A DNA stretch of 21,959 nucleotides from Paramacrobiotus metropolitanus (lineage: Eukaryota > Tardigrada > Eutardigrada > Parachela > Macrobiotidae): the NCBI RefSeq assembly GCF_019649055.1, contig NW_026570662.1, positions 1 through 21,959 on the forward strand. The letters run 5' to 3'. The number at the start of each line of letters is the position of its first letter. Position 1 is the stretch's first letter. The notes below the pieces were generated by a model, which had not been told where the DNA came from, did no database searches, and saw only the letters and a list, made by a program, of their open reading frames with translations. Of this stretch, positions 10,474 through 17,714 are shown one piece after another. Both the position numbers and the translations under genes were made by a program.

Positions 10474-11473
10474 TCAGTCTGTACTACGATGTCCAAAACA
10501 TTCCTGAATTTCAATTTGTCGCGCGGCACGCAACGGCTTGAAATCCATAACGACATGAATCGCGTCACCTGTCAGTTTCGGAAGAGCAAAATTTTGCAAC
10601 GGGCTCTGCGCCGCCATCATCGCTGTAACTGCCACCCAAAGAATAAGCCACTGAAACCACACCCCAAAGCTGTTGCTCCCGCAGGAACGCCTCGTCGGAC
10701 TCGTCAGCAGAGGGACTGCCGGCAGTAAAAACACCACGAAAGTCCCCACACCGGCGGAAGATGACCGGTTCGATGACTGCGTCATCTGCACTAGGCACAT
10801 CTGGACCGAGTGCTGCACCACCACGGGCCGTGATAAAAGGTTATTTATCGACACGTTGATAAAAATAGTCAAATTTTTGTACGGGAGGACCGATATCGTC
10901 ATCGTCATCACATATACTAGTGCATGTCTCATTCCAAGCCTTGACACCATTACCGTCAAGGTACTCGAACGTAATAACCTTTCTGGATGCGATAGCCGAC
11001 ACTGGGGCAGGCTTTACGCCATTTCTTGATTTGATACTTCAAATAGTTCCGCACACGGCCATGTGCCAAATCGCGCACAATATGGCGATGTTTTCTACAA
11101 TTTTCCTCGGTACACTTAGCTGGATTCTCTCGAAAGGCGATATTAGTCCCCTTTTCCTCTTTAGGATACAGTACAAAGGCTACTTCTCCAAGCGGCTGCT
11201 GATGAAACCAAGTTTCTTAACAAACTGTGCTCTAACGCCAAGAGTAAGATCAGGATGATACATGTGAGCGTCTTCAAAACGGGCAAAAAGTTCCAGATAA
11301 ACGCCTTGTAGCATAAGAACGTCGTCCTGCTGAACGGTGCTGTAATATTCGACACCGTTTTTCATCATACGCCATCCAGTTCCGACCGAGAACAGAGCGT
11401 TAGCGGCTTTTCCTAGGACATTTTCGAACGTGCGCGAGTGCTTGCTGAATGTGCGTTCAAAGTCAGAATGCTG
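10474..11473 (-). pseudogene. Unknown protein-coding gene, two frameshifts and one stop; probable membrane anchor at the C-terminus
   Basis: Coding sense is clear on the minus strand although no single frame spans it. Part 1 (11473 down to 11183) includes FSVGTGWRMMKNGVEYYSTV, then QQDDVLMLQGVYLELFARFEDA. Part 2 (about 11187-10959) continues in another phase with EVAFVLYPKEEKG and a basic, Cys-containing stretch (KCTEENCRKHRH). Part 3 (about 10975-10565) returns to the phase of part 1, with FEYLDGNGVKAWNETC, an acidic run (CDDDDDIGPP) and SADESDEAFLREQQ, interrupted by TAA at 10841-10843. Near the end the other phase offers a hydrophobic helix (FGVWFQWLILWVAVTAMMAA), so a C-terminal membrane anchor is possible. 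The two shifts compensate each other. The family is unknown. The block around YYSTVQQDD recurs on the plus strand at about 13517-13553, so the gene has a relative next door. No ATG can be fixed; the frame upstream closes with TAG at about 11476. Confidence 0.5.
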
Positions 11474-11495
11474 CTAACTCATTGTTTTGTTGCAG
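11472..11495 (+). promoter_or_regulatory. 3' splice site abutting an ATG
   Basis: tgctaac (11472-11478) is a canonical branch-point sequence. It is followed by the pyrimidine-rich attgttttgttgcag ending at 11495; the ATG of the LRR gene begins at the next base. This implies a 5' untranslated exon upstream that I cannot place. The same tgctaac word sits before the acceptor of the gene at 12500. Confidence 0.55.
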
Positions 11496-12122
11496 ATGCA
11501 CCGCCTACTTCAGGTCTTGGTCTTGCGGTCAGTGGTCAGCAGCGCTTGCGGTGTATGAACGCGCTGTTTCAGCCGCTGTCAGTGCGAACGTATCGAGGGC
11601 GTGGTAAACTGCGGCGGGCGGAATTAGACTACTGTGCCCACACTGCGCGCTGCGGAACACTGGGTGCAGATAGTCCTATTCCAGAAGAACAGACTGTATA
11701 GTGTCCCGTACGCCGCTCTTGCCCGCTTTTTCCCGCGGCTTCGCCTGTTCGAAGCCCGTGGAAATCCGATCCCGGAGCGACCGTTAACTTCACGGTCTTG
11801 TCAGACTGCGGCCGTGTTCCGTTCATAGCCACGCCAAAGTTCCGCTCAACACCCCGACGTGGTTATATCGCCTACCGCGACAGCGTCGACCCAAACGGAT
11901 AAGCCGCCGATGCTCCTGACCACTCCCGCCATGGAGGATCCAGTCTCCGCGTTAAATGTCCCGAACGTAGTCTAGGCTAACATCGGCGTAGTCGTTGCAG
12001 TTGCGGTGGTCTCCAGCGCCGTAGTGTTTGTTCGACGCCGTTGCGCCGTGGCTCGTCTGGCACAAGCCCTCATCAACGAGAGCAATGAACTGTCGGTGAT
12101 CAATGACGATACCGAGTTGTAA
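11496..12122 (+). pseudogene. Small leucine-rich-repeat type I membrane protein with four in-frame stops
   Basis: One frame of 209 codons runs from ATG 11496 to TAA 12120 without any shift. It encodes, in order, a signal-peptide-like start (MHRLLQVLVLRSVVSSACG), an LRR N-terminal cap (CFSRCQCERIEGVVNCGGRN, Cys spacing C-x3-C-x-C-x8-C), one to two LRRs (VQIVLFQKNRLYSVPYAALA, then FPRLRLFEARGNPIP), a Ser/Thr/Pro-rich stalk (ISPTATASTQTDKPP), a membrane helix (NIGVVVAVAVVSSAVVFV) with RRR stop-transfer, and a 30-residue acidic cytoplasmic tail. This is the architecture of a minimal cell-surface LRR receptor or adhesion protein. Stops interrupt it at TGA 11556 (after the signal peptide), TAG 11625 (inside the cap, at a position usually Leu in this family), TAG 11826 (stalk) and TAG 11973 (before the helix). 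It has an upstream splice acceptor and AATAAA at 12302. It is a pseudogene by base substitution unless stops are edited, recoded or spliced out. Confidence 0.6.
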
Positions 12123-12301
12123 ATACTGTACATCTTTTCTTGAACAAACTAGTTCTGATTTTGTAAATACTTGTCTCTGTACAGATTGTGAAGTTTGACC
12201 TTGAAGTCTGGTTTTACAATTTGATAATGTGATCTTTTGTTTTGTGACATGTTGCGTTCTACGGTGTACAAAACACGTTACTGTAAAGGTTCTGTTGAAA
12301 A

Positions 12302-12307
12302 AATAAA
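12302..12307 (+). terminator. Polyadenylation signal AATAAA for the LRR gene
   Basis: AATAAA lies 180 bases after the stop codon, followed within 60 bases by gt-rich sequence (ggtatatctgtacgtag). It lies at the left foot of an inverted repeat (12305-12386). Confidence 0.45.
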
Positions 12308-12386
12308 AGTTCGATTTTGGTTGGCAATACGTACTAATCCGGTATATCTGTACGTAGACCATGTTGCATACCAAAATCGAATTTTT
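12305..12386. repeat. Inverted repeat in the LRR gene 3' region
   Basis: ttcgattttggt (12310-12321) is the exact reverse complement of accaaaatcgaa (12370-12381). Adjoining aaaag/ttttt extends the pairing by about five more pairs. Total span is about 82 bp. A third copy of the word, accaaaatcgat, is found inside the intron of the next gene (12845-12856), so this may be a dispersed short element or a shared processing signal. Confidence 0.6.
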
Positions 12387-12499
12387 ACGCTGTCCTTATA
12401 TACTGTACTGATACAACAGCAATTATAACGTAGGATGCTTCAGAGGGATACTACGCACATTAACTCTGTTAGTGACGCATTAACCTTACTTTTTTGAAG

Positions 12500-13497
12500 A
12501 TGGATGACTCGCTGGAGATTCCCGAACAGCAGCCAGTTGATTTTGCTGTATCATGCTTCTCAGCTCCTTCGCCTGCCGAGCATATGTTCCAACCTACAAG
12601 CGGTAAACCGCTGACCGACAACATTATGAACAGCGACTCGTCCGACGACGAGGATGAGAATGCCACTCCACAGCTCCTTGCTGGCACATCCGCTGCACCA
12701 ACTGAGGAAGACACTGCCGCACTGAGTGGAGAGGACTCGGCGTTGAGGTACAGTATGCGATGCACTATTTTTCGTTACTATGTATAAGAATTCGAATCTG
12801 GTAGTCATTATGCATAATTATTCACATTGCATTGCAACAGTGCTAACCAAAATCGATTTTTTCTAGAACACTGGCGGTCATAAACCATATAATCAGCACA
12901 GTTGGGGCTCCACCGGCGGACAGAGTGAAGTTGGCCCGCGACGAAGGGACAGACGATGTGAACGCAGCAGCCAACCTTGCGGTTTTGGAGGAGCTGGGTC
13001 TTGGAGAGGATCCCGAGAATGGTGAGCACGACGCTGCGGAGTCTGAAGCCGAAGACCAGAACGACAATTCCCCACAAAAATGTACGAGCGCTGACGCTGG
13101 TACGTGTTCGTCGCCGCGTGCACCGGATCCAGACCGCATTTTGACCCGCCGAATCGGACGCGAAGCAATGCGTAAACTGCGCCAACGTATGAATTCTATT
13201 GAACTGATGTGCGGACGGATGGCCTTCCAGCGCCGTGTGCGAGTGTTCATGGATGGCATACGGCCTGACTTTACGATCCAGTCGGCTGTCTTATTCGACA
13301 ATCCTGTCGGCTGCCTTACCAATCTAATTCTTCAAAAAAAGCATTTCGATTGCTTAAAAAGCAGCGTCCCGCGATTCTTCCATCTTGAAAACCATAGCTC
13401 GGCGGTTGTTTGCTGTCGGCAGACTCAATGTTTTTCGTCCCATCACTCATTCTTACGGCAAACGCTTTGTTATCTGCTGCAACAGGGGATCGCGTGA
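12500..13497 (+). CDS. Two-exon gene for an acidic, probably soluble protein of unknown family
   Basis: Exon 1 (ATG 12500 to 12747) encodes MDDSLEIPEQQPVDF and an acidic Ser/Asp run (NSDSSDDEDENA), then a Thr/Ala/Glu-rich stretch. A GT at 12748 and the acceptor tag at 12864-12866 bound a 119-bp intron with a perfect tgctaac branch point (12841-12847). Splicing joins codon phase 2 and the frame continues in phase: TLAVINHIISTVGAPP, a second acidic low-complexity region (GEDPENGEHDAAESEAEDQN), and then a basic helical segment (RRIGREAMRKLRQRMNSIELM). The acidic/basic alternation suggests a nuclear or scaffold protein, but no domain is recognised. After about 13340 the frame to the TGA at 13495-13497 loses protein character. 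Another phase then encodes ANALLSAATGDRVTKNSVVY and STVQQDD, related to the minus-strand gene at 10474-11473. The true 3' part is therefore frameshifted or spliced, possibly ending at the donor-like ctgcag/gtatcg near 13557. Confidence 0.6.
12748..12866 (+). other. Intron of the acidic-protein gene
   Basis: 119 bp, donor ttgag/gtacag, branch tgctaac at 12841-12847, acceptor ttttttctag ending at 12866. Removing it keeps the reading frame open on both sides, which is the main support. An alternative AG at 12839-12840 (ttgcaacag) would break the frame. Confidence 0.65.
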
Positions 13498-13783
13498 CGA
13501 AGAATAGTGTCGTGTACTACAGCACAGTTCAGCAGGATGACGGTATTTTTGCTGCAGGTATCGTGGTCTGTCGCACGTCTTGATAATCCAGAGAAGTAAC
13601 AGAACCAAAACAAGTTTTGGTTTCCAGTGTGACAGAGAAATTTCAGTTTCTTGTATGTCGCGTCCACTCCGATGGACAACTCTTCCGCAGATCCACCGAA
13701 AAGCGTTGATCCTATAGGCTTCAACCACAGCCCAATAACACTACTACGTAGTAGCCCATGTACTTTACGAGTAAGCCGAAAAT

Positions 13784-14062
13784 GATGGCCGGCAATTTCA
13801 GTGAGCAAGCAAACAAAGTGCCCCCCGATTTTGCAACAGTCGCTTGTGCACATGTGTACAAGCAGTGCGCAGCGTCAGACGGCTGCCCACTGGCGGCCGA
13901 GCACAGCTCGCTTTACAACACTTTCAGCCGCAGCCGGGCTGTGTCCACTACCATTGAAGAGCCGCTGAACCATGCGCACATTTTGTTCATATCTGCAACA
14001 AATCGCTGTTGCAAAATCGGGGCACTTTGTTTGCTCACTCATTAAGATTGCCGGCGCTCATC
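13784..14062. mobile_element. MITE-like element with about 55-bp terminal inverted repeats
   Basis: The left arm (13784-13840) and right arm (14005-14062) are reverse complements. The shared core is gccggcaat, gagc, aaacaaagtgcccc and gattttgcaacag, with a few 1-4 base indels between arms. The 164-bp centre is GC-rich and non-coding, with its own small palindrome (tgtgcacatgtgtaca, from about 13844). No transposase is present and I see no clear target-site duplication. Long inverted repeats around a short centre fit a non-autonomous DNA transposon (foldback/MITE type) or a folded RNA source. It sits about 230 bp past the acidic-protein gene. Confidence 0.7.
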
Positions 14063-14723
14063 AATTCTACCATGCAATGGCACATATGGAGAGTCGAGGG
14101 CTATGTTACTGGGCTGTGCTTCAAGTCTGTGTTTGAAATCAAGATCTCAAACATGTGCCGCTTAAGGGTTTCAGCACCCGTAAGAACAATAAAATTCGTT
14201 TTGGTCAAGAAATCATAAGAAATCAGAGCGAGTCGGCGCAGAAATTTTTGGGATAAAACCTGGAATGATTACCTAAAAATTATCAGGTCCAGAAGTATGA
14301 CTATCTTGCCTGCGTACTGCGATTTCAAAGTGATATTGTGATATCTTATGTAGACGCAAATGTCCAAAGCGTTTGTGCTTGAGGAAGAAGCCCCTGTTCC
14401 AGCGAAAGGGTATTACATGTGGCTCGGGACCCGGTAACAAGAAAACTTTTGCACGCAATTGAACAGCTCCGGCATTCGTTGTAATGCAGGATGACATAGT
14501 GCGTATTGCAGGTCACGCTTGTCGGTGGCTTCAGTGCACCTTGCCCAGACCAGTCTTGTTATGGGTCACCAGTCTTGTTCGCTGGTTCCTTGCCTCTGTT
14601 TGCTGTAATTGCGCAAACTGTTGCCTTCTTCATACCCGTTCGTCGTCCTCTGGGTCCGATCGTTTGTTTCTTGTTATCGTAAGCGCGTTCTGATGCGAGT
14701 TGGTATTCAACCATTCGATACTT
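14063..14723. other. No recognisable gene
   Basis: Open frames on both strands (14273-14497 minus, 14484-14693 plus) lack motifs; the plus one is Cys/Trp-rich and looks like translated low-complexity sequence. Confidence 0.4.
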
Positions 14724-14906
14724 TCAAGGACGCTTTAAATCCACGCGGGCTACGCGATGTACGGTTACCGGAAAGGAACAGTTGGTTTCAGCTATCTCCA
14801 ACTCATTAACAATGTCAGCTCGGACTAAGTCTCGGATCTTTAATAAGTTATCCTTGTCCAACTGAATCGCTTCAGCGTCGTTTTCGACCAGTTTATCGAA
14901 GCTGTA
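14724..14906 (-). pseudogene. Protein-like minus-strand fragment, unknown
   Basis: A 60-residue open frame without an ATG runs from just after a TAA (14907-14909) to TGA (14724-14726). It has clear coding character: a charged helical stretch (DKLVENDAEAIQLDKDNLLK), then DLVRADIVNELEIAETN and a beta-like FPVTVHRVARVDL. Immediately upstream another phase continues a similar style (NLREILDDHNTAS), implying a frameshift near 14900. The OTU-like fragment at 15112-15351 is on the same strand about 200 bp upstream, so both may be remains of one element or gene. No family was recognised. Confidence 0.3.
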
Positions 14907-15111
14907 TTATGATCGTCAAGGATTTCTCGGAGGTTTCATACAAAGGTAATGTCCTCTTTTAACTCAGATCCTTTGCGTCTTCCATTCCCAAGGGAACCGA
15001 GCATTGACAAGATGGTAGTACCATTTTTTTTGTGACAGTGTCACTGGCTCCAGGGTGCATGAACCACAGTACTTGCTGATAAACAGGTGAAAGTGGCCAC
15101 AGTCCATTCAA

Positions 15112-15351
15112 CTAGCTGGCACGTAATGTTTCCAATAATATCTGACTCCCAGTAGGCTGGAAAACTTGGCCAATGGCAGATGATTTCCAAAGTAGAAGAA
15201 AGGCGGCAATCAAAATGCTATTTGGACATCCGGTCGCACCCTGTGATACCGCCCGGAACATGCGGTGCCCGCCTCGGTCAACACCATAAACAGTACATTG
15301 TTTGAAGAACTGATCGTAAAATTTTAGCCGCATTTTCCGCAGCTGATCCAC
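15112..15351 (-). pseudogene. OTU-like cysteine-protease fragment with the catalytic Cys lost (tentative)
   Basis: Residues 1-35 include VYGVDRGGHRMFRAVSQGATG. This resembles the signature at the start of OTU-family deubiquitinase domains ('..DG.C.FRA.S....G'), common in transposon and virus proteins. Here the position of the nucleophilic Cys is Arg (codon CGC, one transition from TGC), so the copy would be inactive. After residue about 45 the frame loses similarity; the His box is not seen. The start used is TTG/ATG-less sequence, so the real N-terminus is unknown. It could also be a chance resemblance. Confidence 0.3.
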
Positions 15352-15368
15352 TTTTTCGTTGCTACTTA

Positions 15369-15746
15369 GTGGAGGCCAACCAATCGCGTCCTCTACTGCG
15401 CTTTCAGAGGAAATATTACGTCGTGTTTAACCAATTCTTTATTTCGAAAGAATCGGTCGGAATTTCTGACCTGGTTATAAAAGATCGTTACTTCGCGAAC
15501 TTACTTCCAGTGATCATTACGATTGAAGCCTTTGTACTGCCCGCCTCCTTCGAAGATTTGCTAAGAACAAACTTTACATCAACTGCGGAAGGCATTCTTA
15601 AAGCGTTCACTTCCGCGGAAGGCTCGGACAAGAACTTCCATGAGGTAGTTGACACCGCACAAAGCGCAATGAATGCATTTATAGGCAACCGGCCACTGAA
15701 GGCCGCGTGTCAGTCTGGTCTGGATTATACGGATACGAAACGGTAG
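15369..15746 (+). CDS. Hypothetical open frame, 125 codons
   Basis: The plus-strand frame starts at GTG and ends TAG at 15744. Composition is protein-like, with a beta-rich middle (ISDLVIKDRYFANLLPVIIT) and an Ala/Ser-rich, possibly helical C-terminal half (TAEGILKAFTSAEGSDKNF, VVDTAQSAMNAFIGN). No ATG, domain, signal peptide or membrane helix supports a start. The minus strand is also open over part of it. It may be an exon or a remnant of the same mobile DNA that surrounds it. Confidence 0.25.
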   Translation: MEANQSRPLLRFQRKYYVVFNQFFISKESVGISDLVIKDRYFANLLPVIITIEAFVLPASFEDLLRTNFTSTAEGILKAFTSAEGSDKNFHEVVDTAQSAMNAFIGNRPLKAACQSGLDYTDTKR

Positions 15747-16169
15747 CTTCCCAGTCAAGCAGATATGTTGCGCAGTTGTGCTGGGAGCATCCAAAATAAA
15801 CGAATGCATTGGCATTATTCAGGCCAATAGCCGGATGACACAGCAAGCCTTGCGCTAATGAAGCTAATGCATTAAAGGTGCTGTTTGCATTACAGACGGA
15901 CTGCTGAACTGACGTTTCGGCAGCTTTCTATGTGTTTCACGTCCCTAACACATACAGTTTTATGGCTTTTTCAGTGAATCTACGTGGCATCATCAAATTT
16001 TCTTTGGTCGTCGTTTTTATCACAATTTTTTATAGCACTCAAAAAACGTCCAAAACGAATTGAAAATTTTCCAGACTCTTTTCCTCATATACTGTAGTTA
16101 GACCTCACTATCAGCTGAACCGCGATGGCCTTAGAGATCGTTAACCCGTAAACGATTTAAAAGTCGATT
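15747..16169. other. No recognisable gene
   Basis: AT-rich non-coding sequence leading into the protease relic. Stops in all frames. Confidence 0.45.
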
Positions 16170-16430
16170 GTGTATTGACCTACACCTTTTGCTGGATAAC
16201 GGTTCTGCAGTAACGACGGTCTCATTGGAAATTATTCAGCACCTCCTTATGGTTCGTGACCTTCACCGTACAGACGTCTGAGCTCTACGAAGTGCGTACG
16301 GTCAACTCTTTATCACACTTGGGTCTGTTTATCTTGAATTAACTTTGTTCGACGTCACGAGATACTTTAAAGCGGCAGTAGTTCCTTAAAATCAAGAACA
16401 ATACGCTGTAATTCTTGGTTACAACTGCCA
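16170..16430 (+). pseudogene. Second LTR-retrotransposon protease relic, DTG changed to DNG
   Basis: The first frame reads CIDLHLLLDNGSAVTTVS, then LEIIQHLL. This is the retropepsin pattern '..LLDTGS.VTT.S..F...' of Ty3/Gypsy-type elements with the catalytic D-T-G (16194-16202) changed to D-N-G. The frame stops at TGA 16279. In another phase the domain seems to go on (VNSLSHLGLFILN, LFDVTRYFKAAVVP, ILGYNCQIS), matching the later beta strands of such proteases, so at least one frameshift and two stops are present. The wording differs from the protease at 6369, so it is another lineage or copy. The same-strand LTR with primer-binding site begins only at 17110, downstream, so it is not the 5' LTR of this piece. 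Confidence 0.5.
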
Positions 16431-17109
16431 GATTTCGGCAGTCGGCTTACAAGGCGATCAGACTTCGTCGGAGTGCGTTGCTATCTCCAGTGGCTTGAGC
16501 TTGATGTGCATCAATCCTCTTCTCTTCAGGCAAAAATACCTTTTGCTTATTTATCGGTACCAGTACTGGTGGTGATGTTCACGTTTTCTTTTTTCTTTGA
16601 GATTTATCACTTGGCGGGCAGCACATGGCACCGTCACAGCTATCCTGAAAGCCGTTGCCAGTTTGCTTGCAAAGGTCTTGAGCTTTATAAGCTCATCGAT
16701 CTCGTCAGGATTTGGCTGGAACCATCAAATGGTAACTATGCTGGTGTTATGATTTATGAAAATCTCTCCTATAAGTAAGCCGCATCTATATAGATCAAGC
16801 AGCATTGTATACATTATTAAAACGAGCCGTGTTACGGACTGACCTGTGGGCAACCTGGCGGAAGTTAATCTATGCCTGCGCAACGGATAGTGTCCCATTA
16901 GAGAGTTTCTATCTAGTTCCCGATCAGAAGTATCTGCGGCGCAATGCAACAGCATTTTTTTGCGGGAAAACGATCAGTAAAACCGTTCTGCCGATAAACC
17001 AATAGCAAAATGGTTACATACTTAATTTTATCGCCATCTATTCAGCCGGACCAAGTGGTGCTTTGTTTCAGCGGCGCGGCGGAAGTGCAGTGCTCCGTAA
17101 ACAAGAATG
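16431..17109. other. Non-coding or post-protease remnant
   Basis: A GTG-start frame (16473-16778, plus) holds a hydrophobic run (LSVPVLVVMFTFSFFFEIY), and 16805-17005 (plus) is open but featureless. If the 16.2 kb relic is a Gypsy element, this should be the protease-RT spacer, yet no RT is found. Confidence 0.35.
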
Positions 17110-17379
17110 TGTAACGCCCGTTACCTGTATTTGCGTGTACTGTATGTATGCCTAGCGGTCACTCCTGTTCGCCCATTCGTTATACATGTATCTGTTCCTC
17201 CTACTTGCCTCTAGGCATTTACATACAGCCATCTCATCGCATGCTGACCGATGGTCATTCCTCAACACTTCACTTTTCCTTTTCCTTTCAGCCAGTTGAT
17301 GAATAAAGTTACAAAACGAACAGTTTGCCAGTTTTGCTTAGCGTACGCATTCACACACAGACAGTAGCCACACGCTACA
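17110..17379 (+). mobile_element. Probable LTR (solo or 5' LTR) of a Ty3/Gypsy-type element
   Basis: It begins TGTAACG and ends CGCTACA, imperfect inverted termini of the TG...CA type common in Gypsy LTRs. It contains AATAAA at 17302-17307, about 70 bases before its end, as expected for the R/U5 side. It is followed two bases later by a TGG-starting primer-binding site. Length 270 bp suits a short LTR. The first 15 bases include gtaacg/cc/cgttac, a small palindrome. I find no second copy in the window and no gag, so it is a solo or truncated insertion. No 5-bp target duplication can be checked because the right end of the element is missing. Confidence 0.5.
17302..17307 (+). terminator. AATAAA inside the LTR
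   Basis: Polyadenylation signal gatgAATAAAgtt, placed where an LTR normally carries it. Confidence 0.45.
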
Positions 17380-17381
17380 TT

Positions 17382-17399
17382 TGGTGCCGAAGACTTTGG
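17382..17399 (+). other. Primer-binding-site candidate
   Basis: tggtgccgaagactttgg begins two bases after the LTR end. Primer-binding sites start with TGG because they pair with the CCA end of a tRNA; here the matching tRNA 3' end would be ...cttcggcacca. Which tRNA has this end in the host is not known from the sequence. Confidence 0.4.
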
Positions 17400-17714
17400 T
17401 CTGACCGTGACCTTTTTGGTTTTGTTGTTGCGACGACGCATCCCGTCGCCCGCCGCCGCCGCCGTCTATTGCTCTCCCACCCCGTTGTTCTCCCATCTGT
17501 TTCCCCCCCCCCCCATCCGGACTGATCACCCGGATCCCTACCGCCCGTTTTCTCCTCTTGCCTATCCGCACGCGGCGTTGCTTCGTACACACCCGGCTTC
17601 ATCGCTCGGTAAGTTTGCACCACCGGCCACCGGGATCACCTTGCACTGGGATCACCGTGGGATCATTTGCACCGTGATCAGCTGCCAGGTCCCTCGTATA
17701 CAAAAAATTTTGTA
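17400..17714. other. GC-rich leader with C-run and short repeated motif
   Basis: Holds a (cgc/gcc)n patch near 17449-17463, a 12-base C run at about 17503-17514, a consensus-like splice donor (tcg/gtaagt at 17608) and a degenerate tandem of gggatcacc/tgcac units at about 17612-17680. It looks like an LTR-element leader rather than coding sequence. Frames here are Arg/Pro-rich artefacts. Confidence 0.35.

Noticed and set aside
10673-11029. 118-codon plus frame with apparent Cys residues
   Set aside because: Shadow of the clearly coding minus strand.
11496-12122. Use of an alternative genetic code (TAG/TGA as sense)
   Set aside because: Other frames in the window use TAG and TGA as natural ends (for example TAG after the recombinase Tyr frame); one pseudogene explains the stops more simply.
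12843-13322. 159-codon minus frame across the acidic gene
   Set aside because: Antisense shadow of the plus-strand exon 2, Ser/Arg-rich because it mirrors acidic codons.
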